DNA of 64,000 nt from Caproicibacter sp047777415 (GTDB lineage Bacteria; Bacillota; Clostridia; Oscillospirales; Acutalibacteraceae). The stretch lies in NCBI GenBank assembly GCA_047777415.1, contig JBKEEO010000001.1:1054001-1118000 (forward strand), given 5' to 3'. Position 1 is the first letter of the stretch; every line of letters begins with the position of its first letter. Positions 62,736-64,000 of the stretch are shown here, in pieces. Under the pieces are notes generated by a model. It saw nothing but the letters and a program-made list of their open reading frames with translations, ran no database searches and was not told the DNA's origin. A program made the position numbers and the translations under genes.

Positions 62736-63884
62736 ATGGTTTCCCGTATTGTTCTGAACAACATTTCTTACCATGGTCACGGTGCGATTGAAAAAATTGT
62801 ACCGGAGTTGACCGCGCGCGGCTATAAGAAGGCGTTCGTTTGCTCGGATCCCGATCTTGTCAAGTTTGGCGTGACCAAGAAAGTCACCGATCTGTTAGAA
62901 GCGGCAAATTTTGACTATGTGTTGTATAGCGATATTAAACCAAATCCCACGATTCAAAACGTGCAGGATGGCGTGGCCGCATTTAAAGCTGCCGGAGCGG
63001 ACTGCATCGTGACGATTGGTGGCGGCTCTTCGATGGATACCGCCAAGGCTATTGGCATTATCATTAATAACCCTGAGTTTGCCGACGTGCGCAGTCTGGA
63101 GGGTATGGCTCCCACCAAGAAACACGCGGTTTTCACCATTGCCGTTCCGACCACGGCGGGTACTGCGGCTGAAGTTACCATCAATTATGTTATTACAGAT
63201 GTTGAGAAACGCCGTAAATTCGTCTGCGTTGATACCAATGACATTCCCGAAGTAGCCGTTGTCGATCCCGACATGATGGCGTCGATGCCCAAGGGGTTAA
63301 CCGCCGCCACTGGTATGGATGCGCTGACTCATGCCATCGAGGGTTATATCACCAAGGGTGCGTGCGTTATTTCTGATATGTTCCACCTTGAGGCGATTCG
63401 CTTGATTTCGAAGCATCTGCGCGGCGCCGTACAGAACACTCCCGAAGGCCGCGAGGGCATGGCTCTGGGCCAATACATCGCCGGAATGGGTTTCTCCAAC
63501 GTTGGTCTTGGCATCGTGCACAGCATGGCACACGGTCTCAGCGCATTGTATGACACGCCACACGGTGTGGCCTGTGCCATTTTGCTGCCGGTTGGATTGG
63601 AATATAACAAGAGCGTAGCAGGTGAACGTTATCGTGCTATAGGCAAGGCAATGGGCGTTGCAGGCATCGATGAGATGAGTGTTGAAGAATCTGCCGATGC
63701 AACGATTGCTGCCGTCAAGAAGTTGTCCTCCGACGTGGGTATTCCCACCAATCTGCGCGGTATTTTGAAAGAGGAGGATATACAATTCTTGGCTGAGTCT
63801 GCCTTTGCCGATGCCTGCCGCCCCGGCAACCCACGCGATACCAGCGTAGAGGAAATTGCAGAACTGTATCGCTCCATGCTGTAA
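62736..63884 (+). CDS. fucO: Lactaldehyde reductase-like iron-containing alcohol dehydrogenase
   Basis: The 382-residue protein is a type III iron alcohol dehydrogenase with the same length as E. coli FucO and long shared segments (NNPEFADVRSLEG, TTAGTAAEVTINYVITD, EKRRKFVCVD, ALGQYIAGMGFSNVGLGIVH). Metal ligands lie in TGMDALTHAIEGY and HSMAHGLSALYDTPHGVACA. It reduces lactaldehyde to propane-1,2-diol with NADH, as at the end of anaerobic fucose or rhamnose use. It is quite unlike the other alcohol dehydrogenase at 20842. The gene that follows is cut by the window edge. Confidence 0.9.
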   Translation: MVSRIVLNNISYHGHGAIEKIVPELTARGYKKAFVCSDPDLVKFGVTKKVTDLLEAANFDYVLYSDIKPNPTIQNVQDGVAAFKAAGADCIVTIGGGSSMDTAKAIGIIINNPEFADVRSLEGMAPTKKHAVFTIAVPTTAGTAAEVTINYVITDVEKRRKFVCVDTNDIPEVAVVDPDMMASMPKGLTAATGMDALTHAIEGYITKGACVISDMFHLEAIRLISKHLRGAVQNTPEGREGMALGQYIAGMGFSNVGLGIVHSMAHGLSALYDTPHGVACAILLPVGLEYNKSVAGERYRAIGKAMGVAGIDEMSVEESADATIAAVKKLSSDVGIPTNLRGILKEEDIQFLAESAFADACRPGNPRDTSVEEIAELYRSML

Positions 63885-63923
63885 AAAAGGTGATTTGAAA
63901 AGGTTCCCTTGAATTTTAAATAT

Positions 63924-63980
63924 ATGCTCCCTATATGAGAGACAGTGAAAAGAACGCACTGTTGATCATAAAGGGAGCAT
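63924..63980 (+). promoter_or_regulatory. Inverted repeat covering the ribosome binding site of the next gene
   Basis: ATGCTCCCT (63924-63932) is the exact complement of AGGGAGCAT (63972-63980), and TTTAAA on either side can extend the stem with a 3-base bulge. The right arm contains the AGGGAG ribosome binding site of the gene starting at 63986. It may be a translational control hairpin or the fucO terminator without T run. Confidence 0.4.
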
Positions 63981-63985
63981 TTTAA

Positions 63986-64000
63986 ATGACAAGTCGTTCG
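63986..64000 (+). CDS. Start of a gene cut by the window edge
   Basis: ATG 63986 follows AAGGGAG (63971-63977) at a normal distance and is in frame to the window end (MTSRS). Only five codons are visible, so no function can be given. Confidence 0.35.

Overview
The window looks like a chromosomal segment of a low-to-mid GC, Gram-positive anaerobe of class Clostridia, most like the Oscillospirales/Ruminococcaceae. This is an inference from strong AGGAGG ribosome binding sites, TTG/GTG starts, monoderm-type lipoproteins, ECF vitamin transporters, gatCAB linked to aspS, and several small iron-sulfur/metal-cofactor families common in anaerobes. No rRNA, tRNA or CRISPR array was seen.

Layout. 1-2.8 kb: end of a ribose/simple-sugar ABC importer operon (ATPase, permease, binding lipoprotein). 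2.8-12.2 kb: patatin-like phospholipase, lytic transglycosylase, then a two-component system followed by a MacAB-like exporter operon (adaptor, permease with a glycine-rich insert, unknown lipoprotein, ATPase, Ig-like secreted protein). 12.2-17.9 kb: TetR-MMPL-955 aa secreted protein operon with two palindromic operators at its promoter. 18.1-26.9 kb: FAD/Rieske oxidoreductase, an IS481-like element, iron alcohol dehydrogenase, aromatic acid exporter-like protein, HAD phosphatase, ammonium transporter behind a probable ANTAR-type attenuator, and a split threonine/serine exporter. 27-35.8 kb: AEC transporter, MscS channel, an NSS transporter with a 31-aa partner, a D-lactate dehydrogenase-like enzyme, and a threonine aldolase gene cut by an IS256-family element. 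35.9-44.8 kb: ISL3 element, IMP dehydrogenase, a cluster of two ferredoxin-type MinD ATPases with a NifX-like protein, flavin reductase, DMT transporter, glycosyltransferase and an HsmA-like membrane protein. 45-52.7 kb: aspS-gatC-gatA-gatB, pepT and a MocR/PdxR regulator. 52.8-60.5 kb: two ECF S components, a flippase, a second NifX-like gene with a C_GCAxxG_C_C gene, uppP, HD phosphohydrolase, cupin, a DUF438 hemerythrin/PAS protein and a DUF5320 protein. 60.8-64 kb: a second, nearly identical IS256-family copy, degenerate DNA, fucO, and the first codons of another gene.

The most interesting links are regulatory. Three separate promoters (near 42.98, 56.64 and 60.54 kb) share a 16-base element covering the -35 box and the start of the spacer. 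They lie in front of a DMT transporter (possibly also the flavin reductase-NifX-MinD-MinD genes), the C_GCAxxG-NifX pair and the DUF5320 gene, which suggests one regulon for a metal or iron-sulfur process. The amt leader holds an AxxGxx hexaloop hairpin that is mutually exclusive with a terminator. Insertion sequences have been active: all four have recognisable ends, the two IS256 copies and the ISL3 copy have exact 8-base target duplications, the IS481-like copy is flanked by 26-base direct repeats, one insertion inactivates threonine aldolase and another parts a flavoprotein gene from its promoter.
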